Shown here: in pieces, positions 26,030 to 36,290 of the stretch
Layout: the number at the start of each line of letters is the position of its first letter
Position numbering within the stretch: position 1 is the first letter of the stretch
Source of the DNA: Pontederia crassipes
Taxonomy: Eukaryota; Streptophyta; Magnoliopsida; Commelinales; Pontederiaceae
Direction of reading: 5' to 3'
DNA length: 64,000 nucleotides
NCBI GenBank assembly: GCA_030549335.1
Contig: CM060186.1
Coordinates: forward strand, 26,893,189 to 26,957,188
The notes under the pieces: generated by a model
What the model saw: the letters and a program-made list of their open reading frames with translations, nothing else
Told to the model about the DNA's origin: nothing
The model's database searches: none
Translations under genes and position numbers: made by a program

Positions 26030-26577
26030 AAATGTATAAAATCTAGGGCACCGAAAAGACCATCATTATCATCATCTCTTTCTCTCAACCCATTCGTCTG
26101 AACGTTGTCTCCCTCGGAGTTGTCGTCGGCCTTCACTTGATCTTCCCCTAGCTTTCAAGGCGTCGCTCGTCCTCTCCGTCAAACGGTTGAGTTCAAGTTT
26201 TCAACGACAAACCTCCATCAGATAGCCTTCCGCTCTACCAATTTAAGTTATAACAAGTTTTCGACATTCTTTATTAATCGGGGGAAAATGAGTATACCGT
26301 GAATAAATAATAATAATCGATAGGCATCATCAATTATGAATTGGTTGATGATTAATAGTGGTAGATGGTGCTATCCTTTAAAAAGGATAGCACAAACATT
26401 AAATCCTATTACAATATATAATATGTGAATAAACAAATTTTTATATCATAAATCTTTATATATAATGTATAATATCTAGGGCCTCGAAAAAATCATCATC
26501 ATCATCTATTTCTCTCGACCCATTTGTCCGAACGCTGTTACCCAGGAGCACTGTCGTCGATCTTCCCCTATCGTCGG
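22087..26577 (+). repeat. tandem array of ten ~430-bp units with hairpin and ATC microsatellite
   Basis: Units restart at about 22087, 22508, 22912, 23371, 23806, 24269, 24728, 25175, 25613, 26086 and 26516 (last one truncated), so periods run from about 404 to 473 bp. Each has the same order: cgacccatccgtccgaac, gatcttcccctagcttcc, gttgagttcaagttttcag, accaatttaagttataacaa, a hairpin (gtgctaccc...gggtagcac), an AT-rich stretch, 'ctagggccccgaaaa' and a variable (ATC/CAT)n run. The array ends against the polypurine tract of the copia element, so it occupies the 3' internal region. No ORF is conserved across units, so it is not coding. Confidence 0.92.
25989..26028. repeat. (AT)n microsatellite in tandem unit 9
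   Basis: The short 'tatatatata' present in other units has expanded here to about 38 bases of alternating TA, accounting for this unit being the longest (about 473 bp). Confidence 0.9.
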
Positions 26578-26590
26578 TGAGGGGGAGATT

Positions 26591-27040
26591 TGTTGGGTAG
26601 TCCCCTTCACGTGGGAATTTCACCCATACTCATTGGAGGGTTTGGTATTGTGTGTGAGCTTGTGTAGTTGAACACACAATAGATAAAAAGGGAAAAGCAA
26701 AAGAAGCAAATGGTTCCATTCGTGAGAAGCACTGTGCTCAAGGATTGTTGTCATCTTCTTATTCATTCCAGAAAAATAGAGTTTTTCATCTTCATCTTTT
26801 GTAAGCTATTGCTACTATTTGAAGAAGGAAGAGTGAGTTGTTATTGTCTTTTGCTAATCCTTAGTGGAGAAGAAGAGAGAAGGAAGGCTTAGTGTTTCTT
26901 CAAAGTTCTCACATTTCAGTCTTCAAAGAAACTCATTTAGCAAACTCATTTAACACTTCATTATGGTGATTTATCTTCCATATTTCAATTTCACCTTATT
27001 GCCATCAGGGTAGATAAAAGGTTGTTTGTTGTAAAGTTTT
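26591..27040 (+). repeat. right LTR-like copy of the rearranged copia element
   Basis: It starts TGTTGGGTAGTCCCC directly after the polypurine tract and is colinear with 16466-16790, apart from a segment of about 100 bases (near 26720-26830) absent from the left copy. Its right edge is not defined. Confidence 0.6.
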
Positions 27041-28839
27041 TGTGAAAAAAATTCTTTTCATATAGTGGAGATTTTGAATTAATCTCAATCATGTAGTTTT
27101 GAGGGGATTATCTACGTTAAAATTACCGTGCGCATATGTGATGCAATTTCGTTACCGCTGTCCAATGCATTATAATTAATACGTAAACTTTAGGTTCTGA
27201 ATGACTAATTTCCTTGAACACATCTGTCGTACTTTTTTGGAGTCAATTTCAACTGTCTTCACTGAACTTTTAATGAAACAGCCATTTAACTTTAAACTTC
27301 TCACATATATTAATTAACATCTTGACTCCGATCTCCCTATTAATGTGATTACATGGATAAAATTTTCGCTCGCTCACATTATCACCCATTATAAAACGTT
27401 CACTCTCCTTCCCGTGGTCTATAGGTTTTTGAAGTTAAACTTGTGTCATAAGATATTGAATAGCATTGTACATCAGAAAAACCTTAGCATGCTCCTGAGT
27501 TTGATGACTTGTTTGAATGCATTATCCCTAAGGATTTCGAGACGTTGTATATCTCCTTAAATTTACACCAACTGTTGATCTCATTCCCGGTTAAAAAGGT
27601 TACTTGAGAAATTTTAAGGACCCCGATTATTGGCAAATGATATAAGATAAGGAGGTTTAATTTATTCATCTGGGAATATCCAGTAAGACTAGTGGGTTAT
27701 GCAATTCCCACGCAATTGCATTGCAAAAATTACTAGAAAATAGTACCCATATCAAAATTGCATTAGAAAGTTGCATCAGAAACTTGTCCATAAGAGAATA
27801 AAATAATATCTAGCAAATGTAATGATTCAATAGCCCACGATCATTGCGTTATGTCTCCTTAGAACATAAACTCCTCTCGACCCTACAGAAGACCTAAAGA
27901 GTGATTTACCAATTCCATGAAATGGTTCCATATACATTCATTCATTTGATTTTCGCATGTAGTTTTTGTGTGTGCGCAGGCTTGCTTTTTTTTACACCTT
28001 GCAACTATTGTTCTTCTCCTCGTCTTTCTTTCGTGAATACTCGACTTTTTCTGTCAATACTCGACTTGAATGTTGAAGAGGACTAGCATAGCATATTCTT
28101 ATTCATCTAAAATGAGAGGAAGGCAGAGTTAAGTTATTGAGGGGAGAAACAATTCCCACAACTCTCTTTGATGTTCCTTCCTACCAAATCCTACCTTTTG
28201 CAGTTCATCCCTTATGTTGCTTGTAGATTGTTTCTAGATGTCTTATAGTTTGCATGTGCTAGGTAGGTAGCTCATTAAATTCAATGTAGCATTTGGCTAC
28301 TTAATTTACAATATAAAACAATATTTTAATTAACGACAAAAGGCAATTGAAAATACAAGAAGGATTACTTCTGTAGAATAAACATGAAAAAATATAGAGT
28401 ACTTCTAATCTTTTTTTTTCTTTGAGAAGGCATTATTACTAATCTAAATAGTGATATATCTCTATTTTGTGAAAATTTATGTTACTAGTGATCTAAATTT
28501 ATAATTTCTATGCAAATTTGGGCAATAAGTACCATGATTGCTTCTAATGCTACATCATCCAATTATTTTCCTGAGCAATCATGACCTCTTTCATCTCAGT
28601 TAGCGAAACCATACAATTAGACTTTCCAGATCTTACAAGAACTTCCGATGGGAAGAAAGGAAAACAGTTCCATGAAGACAAGATGAAAATAACTTGATAG
28701 CCATCTCGCAAAAGGAATCTGATGTTCTACTGAGAATAGATAAATAAAATGAAATAGCACACTTATAAATTAACTGATTGTTCAACCAAGCGAAGCAGGG
28801 GTTTGGATATCCAAACAAAACTGGTTTATTGATATATTA
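27041..28839. other. intergenic, no gene recognised
   Basis: AT-rich unique-looking sequence between the copia element and the COX6B 3' end. ORFs of about 60 codons show no domain or splice context. One possible short A-tailed insertion lies near 28425-28450 (ctaatct on both sides of a T-run plus ctttgagaaggc). Confidence 0.5.
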
Positions 28840-28869
28840 GAATCTCTCTTCCACGAACAAGCCATCTAT

Positions 28870-28875
28870 TTTATT
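28870..28875 (-). terminator. poly(A) signal of COX6B
   Basis: AATAAA on the - strand, about 90 bases after the COX6B stop codon (28962), in a suitable position for transcript 3'-end formation. Confidence 0.5.
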
Positions 28876-28961
28876 CCCCGTCAATTTTCTAAATAATATC
28901 TCACTTATTCTGGCAACTTTGAGATCCCAGAATAATTGCTTTGAAGGAGATAGATAACCAT

Positions 28962-31240
28962 CTACAATGGGCCAGGGAAGGTCCCATTTTCTCGTTGCTC
29001 ATTCCATCGTTCTACCTACAAAACCCAAGCGTGCCATTCTCAGAAACATCAATGATTTGCACTTAATTCTGCTTATTCTTTTTATTCATTACAGTGTACT
29101 GATGAATTGAGAACTGCTAAAAAGACAAGTAACTTTGAAAGGTATACCACCTTATAAAGAAGTATACTGATTAACAAAGTGTGTTCTGGTTTCTCAAAAA
29201 AGAAGTGTAGTTGTATAGATAATGGATACAGAACAAAGATTGTTCCTCTATAACTAATTGTACTCAACTATGTTAGCTTTTTTTTTTTTTTTGAGGAGAC
29301 TATGTTAGCTATTTTAAAATCATCTAAGTTTGTTACTCCCTGTTGATTTACTTAATATGTATCATTAATCTAAATTGTCTAGGGCATGCCATTGAAAGAG
29401 CCATGGCTTTGATTATTATGTTTCATATGGACCTTTTGGGTCCTTCATAGTAGTTAACAAAAAAAGAAGTAAAAATGATATACTGGGTGAATGTAATAAA
29501 AGGTGAAAAGTACTCTATGATGTACTCTGCTATTTGGCTATCAATGTTAAGCCACTAAGATTAGAAGTCTTCTTGAACAGAATGCCCTAAGGTGAACAAA
29601 ATGAATACAATCTCTGTAAAACAACTAATTTAACGGATAATTAGTTTGCTCAAAAAAATGGATAATTAGTTAATATAAGAATCTTTTTTGAAAGAGAAAT
29701 AGGATGTTGACACTGGGTCAATCATCCATTTATTAAAATTTAGGTTACAATAAGGAATGTACAGAGTTACAAGCACATATCACAATTCTCTCCAGTCTTT
29801 ATTGGAAACAAACTATAACATATTCCATGCCAACTTGTAATTAAAAATTGTAGACTAATCTTTTTTTGAGGGAATCATTGGTGCAGTTCTATCATCTATC
29901 AACACATAAGTTCTCTAAAGAAAGGATATGATCACATAACTGTTGGACGAAAATAATGGCTTCCATCAGAAAAACAACACAGGCATGCAAGAGTTTGATG
30001 TTAATATATTAGTTGGAAGTAATGAAAGATTCCACATGTTAGGTGAAAAATGTAAAAGACTCAATACAGAATAAAGAAAAAAATCTTACCCATTCACTTG
30101 GGCAAAGTGAGCGGTAATATTTTGCGAATTTGTCGCACTCAGGGACGTCTTCCCCCTTCGCGGCTATGCACCTGTCATTCACCAATATCAGCTATTACTA
30201 GTTATGCATTTATGTCAATAGCAAGCAGCCATGCTTGTGTGCTACCTGTGGTATTCGATGTAGCGAGTGAAACAATGCCTCGTTTGATTTGTGGTTGGGA
30301 ATCGAAAATCAGCAGGAGCTGTCTCAATCTGGAAAGCGCAAAATACAAAGACATTCACCTCTGGAAGAATGCAAGAATTCATATCACTTTTGTTTATTAG
30401 TTACTAAGGAAACACACCTTTATCTCTGACTTCTCTTCAGCATCTTCTTGTTCATTAGCAGGAACCTCGTCTGTCTCTTCAGAAGAAATGTCTGAGGTGG
30501 GGGTTTCATTAGGACTCAACGCGACGACCTCCTCGGACGAAGCATCAGTCAGACCCACAACCTCCGCCTCCTTTGTAGCGACTTCCTCAATTTGATTCTC
30601 TTGTTCTTTCTCCTGAATCGACCATTGCTGCATTTAGAATGCAAAATAATGGTATTTTTGAGTTGAGTAGAGCCAGTAATATTGCGCAAAAGGGAAAATA
30701 ACATGCCACATTTGTGGGAAACCTGTTAATACTTGGGATCTGAAAATGTTCATCTCGGATGCAACATTCATTCAACCACAGTAATTACAGAAATAAGACC
30801 TACAAATCTTCGTTCGCGTTCATAACAAATTAAAATTCAATTCACATATGACGGATGGCCTTACTCGAGTTAATCATCGATAAAATAACCAACTAAAAGG
30901 AGAATTTAACATAAATTGTCCAACATCAACATGGCATTTAAATAATTTAGCACTTCTCCCGTCATCGGATCAATAACAAAAGAAGTGCAAGTGGACAACT
31001 ACCAATTCTTTAGAATCAACTTAAATTATTACAAAAGAATAAACAAAGATGCCTACACGCGTGCACCTCGCCAGGGAGTAAAATCTACCTTTTGATGTGC
31101 ACAGATCCGCTGCATATAATCGTTCTCAAAGCTGGAGAGAGAAAGAAAGCCCTACAATAACAAAAAAAAGAAAAGAGGAAGGGAATAATAGGGGGCACCT
31201 CGGCGAGGCCTGGGGTCTTCTCCTGTGCGTCGGCGGCCAT
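28962..31240 (-). CDS. COX6B: cytochrome c oxidase subunit 6b (COX6B), five exons
   Basis: Exons 31240-31199, 30627-30418, 30328-30246, 30171-30090 and 29015-28962 (- strand) join in frame to 156 codons plus stop; all introns are GT-AG. Residues 1-84 form an acidic, Glu-rich N-terminal extension (MAADAQEKTPGLAE, then QWSIQEKEQENQ..., many E/D/S/T), as in plant COX6b-1. The C-terminal domain starts at IETAPADFRFPTTNQ. It holds the twin cysteine motif: HCFTRYIEYHRC (CX9C) and ECDKFAKYYRSLC (CX10C), then ERWNEQRENGTFPGPL. In the family these cysteines form disulfides in the mitochondrial intermembrane space, where the subunit links the two complex IV monomers. The exon 1 donor (GAG/GTGCCC) is weak and is the least certain junction. 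The last intron is 1.1 kb. No disruption is seen. Confidence 0.94.
29267..29310 (-). mobile_element. 20-bp poly(A)-tailed micro-insertion with 12-bp target duplication
   Basis: ACTATGTTAGCT occurs at 29267-29278 and 29299-29310. Between them is 14 T plus GAGGAG, i.e. CTCCTC-A14 on the - strand. It lies in the last intron of COX6B, so it is transcribed with the gene and spliced out. The end matches the LINE tail type seen at 54288-54300. Confidence 0.75.
29635..29671 (+). mobile_element. 13-bp micro-insertion (TGCTC-A7-T) with 12-bp target duplication
   Basis: GGATAATTAGTT occurs at 29635-29646 and 29660-29671, separated by TGCTCAAAAAAAT. It is also in the last COX6B intron. It is the shortest of the set, but the direct repeat is perfect and the A-run follows CTC as in the other two. 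Confidence 0.65.
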
Positions 31241-31358
31241 GGTCGGCGTGCGCGATGCGGCAACGAGGGTTCTCTAGGAATCGATGAGGGCGGCGTTTTC
31301 GACGTGGCAGAGGTCTTTTAGGCAGCGATGTGGTCACGCTTTCCAACGAACACCGTGT

Positions 31359-31373
31359 TGGGCCTTTTGGGCC
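31359..31373. promoter_or_regulatory. paired site II (TGGGCC) elements of the COX6B promoter
   Basis: TGGGCC at 31359-31364 and again at 31368-31373, about 120-130 bp upstream of the COX6B ATG. Site II elements (TGGGCY) bind TCP-family factors and are known in promoters of plant cytochrome c, cytochrome oxidase and ribosomal protein genes. Pairing and position fit that class. Function here is inferred. Confidence 0.6.
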
Positions 31374-31379
31374 ATCCAA

Positions 31380-31920
31380 CGATGAACGCTCTCTCGCTTC
31401 ATTTCACGATAACTCTTTTCACTATAATAAAACATCATTTCAAAATCTAATATATAATATAAAAAAAATGAAAAAGCATGTGCGTCTTAATTTAGAGTAG
31501 ATAAGAAACAAAGTATATTTTCAAGATATTAAAAGTAGTAATGTTTACCTTTTTACTTATTGGTATAATCACGTTTGAAAATGAAATCGTACTCCTTCTA
31601 AGTTTTTCATAAATAATTGAATTAATATATTAGTTCCGGTGTATTTGAAACAAGTGGAACATAAGGATGAAAAAATAAATGTGATTAATTAATTTTTAAT
31701 TGAAATTTAAATTAAAATAACTATTGTATATATAAAGTATAATTTTATTAAATAATAAAAATACAAGTATAAATAAAAAAATTTATAATTTTTTTAAAAA
31801 ATATTTAAATATAAAAAAATCATTTTTAATAAATATTATAATTATTACAAATATTTTTATTTATTAAACAATTTAATTTATAAAGGAAATGTGGGAGAGA
31901 GAGAAAACAATAAAAGGGGG
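31380..31920. other. AT-rich upstream region of COX6B
   Basis: Very AT-rich sequence with no ORF or recognised repeat. It may include distal promoter sequence of the COX6B gene. Confidence 0.5.
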
Positions 31921-31925
31921 CATCC

Positions 31926-32936
31926 AATCTGAACCGGACCATATAATGATCCGGACAAGTATTCGTTTCAGGTCAGATCGATCGAACCGGATAATATATT
32001 TAATATGATATATTAAATCAAGCTATCATATTAATTATGTTAAAAATTAATTATATAAAAGTAACAATAATAAATCATTAAAAAGCTAATGTTAAGATCG
32101 TTACACATTTAATAAATTAAAATCTTATGACATTTAATTTATATATCTAAATTTTCTTTTCACTAGTTTTTTTTGTATTACATATCTTTGTCTTTTATGT
32201 TAGAAGTAATATTATGAATATGTATAAATAGATATATAAGATAATTAATGGTTAACTATCTAATTTGAACTTATTAGATACTAAATTAAAGAAATTTAAA
32301 ATTTGTCAATTTATAATATTATATATATAATTATACTATACTAACCTATTATAATATTATTGTATGTCATACATATGACAAAGAAGTTTGCATCCTCCAT
32401 TCATTACAATTTTACTTAATATGATAAATATTATATATAATACAATAAATATAAAATTAATTTATATTATAATATACATATATGATATTAAAATTTTGAA
32501 TAAGATCATAATATATAAGATATAAATGAAAGTTTAACAACTACTAGCTAAATGAAAGAAGAAAAGAACGTGTATAAACATAACCACATTGATTATAGTA
32601 GTAAGATGAGAGCAAAGATACAAGTATTAATAGAGGAGAAGACTCATTGGTCAATATAGAATATTATGGAGAATGTCCAACTTTGAATATTTTTCAAATT
32701 CAAAATAATCATTTTATCATATTATTATTTTAACAAAAAAAATTTTAAAAATTGGTTGTTTAATCCAAAATGTGTTTCAATTTGGTTTTGTCTAATTTTG
32801 ATAAGCTTTTGACTAGTCTCAATTGGTTCAACTTGGTTTGATTACAAACTCAAATTTTGGGCTTTTAATAGACTGTTGTGAGGGTCTGTTGACGATCGGA
32901 CCATCCGGTCTGGTTCGACCCTCACAACATTGGCGG
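31926..32936 (-). mobile_element. possible hAT-like element, non-coding
   Basis: The right edge, read on the - strand, is CCAATGTTGTGAGGGTCGAACC, close to the left edge of the hAT element at 13793 (CCAATGTTGTCACG). The left edge carries CCAATCTGAACCGGACC and gaaccggat words. The interior is AT-rich and non-coding. Termini do not match well and no target duplication was found, so this is tentative. Confidence 0.35.
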
Positions 32937-33141
32937 CATCGTCCCCCCCCCCCCCCCCCTTTTCGCCCCTCGAAGTCGAGCGCGGAAGGGGGCGTGATGC
33001 CCCCCTTTTGCACATCGCCAACGACATGACATGCAGAGGGGGCATCCCCCCCCCTTCGCCCTCCAATGTCGAGCGCAGAAGGAGGGCGATGCCCTCCTCA
33101 GCACGTCGTCGACGACATGCAAAGGGGGGGGGGGGGCAATC
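32937..33141. repeat. GC-rich block with long C and G runs
   Basis: It contains a long C run (from about 32943), the repeated words 'gatgccccccttttgc', 'tcgagcgcRgaag' and 'gacgacatg', and a G run of about 13 just before the next element. Its composition resembles the cores at 39421-39847 and 51314-51460. Overlapping ORFs in several frames are a by-product of GC-richness and show no domain. Confidence 0.6.
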
Positions 33142-36100
33142 TGTCACGATTCCGATTTAAATCATGATTTAAATTAGAGTTTGCAACTCATTACAAATGA
33201 TCAAATTAAATTGGAAAAGAATTATGGAAACATTATGTGAATATTTTTTTTATTACAACATAAGGAATATAAATGTTAATAAACATATGACGCAATTTAT
33301 GATCATCACTCGAAGCATACCAATATTCTTAAGTTTTACATTTCACAAGAATGACTTTTTTTATACAACTTATTTTGACAAATATAATATACAAAACTAA
33401 TTCTCTCGACATTCTAATAGAAGGACACGAGAGGTACAATTCTTTTCAATGTCTTACCACCACGAGTGTCAGAACCCTTCTAAGACTATCATTCTCATGA
33501 TACCCAAATATAATATGAAAAATGGTAGAAATAATAGAATGAGCTAAAATAGTTCAATAAGTTAATAACTCATAATCTATGTCTTATCAGCTAATTAATT
33601 TGGAGAGACATGAAAAAGTAGGTAATGATCATAATATTAGTAACAAGCATTTCATATTTGAAAGTTACATATTTTCTAATTCATAAGCATCTCACTCTTT
33701 GCAATCACTATCATTTGAATATATCAAACGTATGCAATGCAACACTCTTATATGAATGCACGAATCACCAACTGACCAGTTTGTATAGTCTATAGATGGC
33801 TTCCAAATGCGGCCCATACGGATTTTAGAGGTGACTCACACTCTCACGGTATAGCAATTAGTTTCGCATGGCACTTAACTTCATCTTATTACATCTCATT
33901 TTTGAGGATCAGATCGGAAAATGATAGATGACTTCCAGAGATGGCCCATACGGATTCTAGAGATGGCTCCCGCCCTCCTAGTGTAGCACTTAGCTCCGCA
34001 CGAAACTTATGAGGTGTTTCCTACGGGTAATCTTTCTAGATTATTTGTACTATGAAGTTAAATTATCTAGGCCCATCACATAGCCTTGTTTATTTTGTTT
34101 TAATTTGCAAATAATCTAGATTACCTAGCAATGCAGATTGCTATGAAATGACAATCCATTAAGAGGAGGGTATTCATCTAGATTGCTACCTAAATAACAA
34201 TTTATTTTTATTTTCTATCCATTCCTGCCCTTTCCAATCTTAGACAAATAAAACATAAAAATAATACAAAAATTTACATAAACAACAATAAATAATATTA
34301 TTACCATAATAATTAATGATATTAATTTATTTTAAAATTATTTATTATTGTTATTCATATGAGTTCCATATTATTATTTAGTTATTATTTTAAATATTGT
34401 ATGCATTACCATTATTTTCATTTAAAAAAGATATGAAATATTTATAATTATATTTATTTAATTTATTAATTTTATTTGAGTTTTTAGTTGGATTATATAA
34501 TATTTAACTTAATATTATTGATAAGTGTATTTTAATAAAATTTGTATAGTATCATTTAAATTGCCGGAAAGATTATTTGTGCATAGTAAACAAGGTAATA
34601 CACATTGTTGGTAATTTAATATGTGACAATCTTTTTATTAAGCAATGCAGATTGTTAGGTAATGTGAAAAGGTAATGCAGTAAACGCTCCCTTAGTTCAA
34701 TCTTATATCATCCCATTTCGAAGGAACAAAATGATATATTGAATTCTAAAGGTGATTCTCATCGTGATCAGTGATATAGTACTTAACTCCAACCATCATA
34801 CATGCAGATGCATGGTATAGACAGATGCAGATGCCAGATTCATCATATATCAATTCTATCTCACATATCAGAAGATGAATCATATCAATTACTTATTCAA
34901 ACGGATTAGGATTGCATATTATCAAATCAACCTATAATATTTCGCATATGTTTTTCAAATGCCCCATCTATTGATCAATCATTCAAAATATGATTTTCAT
35001 ATGAACTTGTCAAAATATCATTCAATACGTATAAAAATCAATGTCACACCGGATTTAAAAGAGATGAATACATAGAGTAGGAGAAATCAATTTATCTTAT
35101 ATAAATACTAATTGAAAAGATGTTTCTCATTGCTTTTTTACTTTACTCTTCTATTCCTATAATCATAATAATAACAATCATATTAATTTTATATTTTGAA
35201 AACTAACATATTATACTAACAAATTATACCTAAACATAAATTATTACAAAGGTTGCATGACGTTCATGCATTCAACCCAAATTTCATATTATTTCTATTA
35301 TCTATTAAGTGATGTTCAGTTGACAATTTATAACTTTCATGGAACATAACACTTCCAATTATTCTAATTGAAATGAAGTCTTGAATCACTATCATTTTGA
35401 CCTGAAATTACAAAATAGTTATGTGCAATATTATAGTTAATAGAGAATTTATAATTCCGACTACTACTTTTAGGAGGCGATATTATAATCCTTTAAATAT
35501 AAATATACAACTTTTCCCATAGGCATTCAATTAATCTGATTCCAAAACTTCAATATACTAGAATTAAAATTGAGTAAATATCGTTAATCTCATATTTCTA
35601 TTAACTATAATTTATTTATAAAGATTTTGGTCATCACAGAAAAAATATTAGTTTATTCAAACCTTTCGGAAACTAAGAAGTATGAATTATTCTTCTTATA
35701 AATTTCCGTGTGCATATCATTTTTAGATAATTTTACAAATTATGTGATCCCGCTCAAGTTAAACGGAAGTCCTAGAAATTCATATTATACTCTTTTTTTT
35801 AAAAAATGTAATTTATATGAAAATTTCTAATTACCTCTTCTTGCCATTCCCGGAAAGATAAACATAGGTTGACTAATCAAAACATAAATTCCAACGCATT
35901 TCACGTTGTGACTTCTTCCGTGTAATGTAGATTTTCAGAGGACCATCCTAAACATAATATTCATGATTGTCTAATTACTATATAACAGTTTTCTAATAAG
36001 ATAAAACTTTAGCTAACAAAACGTAGAATCAGAAGATCATTTTACCCAATTAGTTTTATAACCATTGGACTAATTCCCTCATTTGTTCCACCACTACGGT

Positions 36101-36290
36101 GAACAAATCTTGAAATTTGATTTTACAGAGAGTTAAAGTATAAAATGACTACTAATAAATTATCTGGATCCATCTCTTAAATACCTTTTTTTCTTGTGCT
36201 TTCTTCCTTCTTCCTTATGATTTCCGCCAGCGGTTGCCTCTTTTTTTTTCTAGTTGAACTCTCTCTCCCCCCCTCTCTCTCTCTATATAT
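33142..36290. mobile_element. truncated second copy of the 3.4-kb LTR-like element
   Basis: It begins TGTCACGATTCCGATTTAAA and follows the 18702-22086 element colinearly. Shared segments include 'aatcatgatttaaa', 'gagctaaaatag' with 'taataactca', the 'acttagctcc' repeats and 'cataca..gcagatgcaa'. The last part (about 800 bases, including the GGACATTACA end) is missing; similarity fades near 36290. A 682-bp MITE interrupts it at 34010. Confidence 0.7.
34010..34691. mobile_element. PIF/Harbinger-like (Tourist-type) MITE with TTA target duplication
   Basis: The sequence departs from the related LTR-like copy exactly at ...gaaacTTA and returns at TTAgttcaatc, giving a 3-bp TTA duplication (34007-34009, 34692-34694). 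The ends are imperfectly inverted: left TGAGGTGTTTCCTACGGGTA, right (reverse complement) GGGAGCGTTTACTGCATTAC. Subterminal 'caatgcagattg' motifs occur in both orientations. TTA duplications are typical of the PIF/Harbinger superfamily. No transposase is present. Confidence 0.65.

Larger units (their letters stand above)
16466..27040 (+). mobile_element. rearranged Ty1/copia retrotransposon with internal tandem array
   Basis: Two similar TGTTGGG-starting segments lie in the same orientation (16466-16790 and 26591-27017). The second follows a polypurine tract (gagggggaga, 26579-26588), the expected layout of a 3' LTR. Between them are a + strand copia integrase fragment, a - strand reverse transcriptase/RNase H block with an inverted repeat-unit piece, a solo-LTR insertion and a tandem array of about 4.5 kb. 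The opposite orientation of integrase and reverse transcriptase implies an internal inversion (inference). The outer LTR boundaries and target duplication were not resolved. Confidence 0.6.

Noticed and set aside
22087..26577. CRISPR-like array
   Set aside because: Units are long, contiguous and contain no short repeat/unique spacer alternation; the host is a plant nuclear genome.
29160..29215. Another micro-insertion (tttctcaaaaaagaagtgt)
   Set aside because: The flanking repeat (aagtgt) is only 6 bases and imperfectly placed, so chance cannot be excluded.
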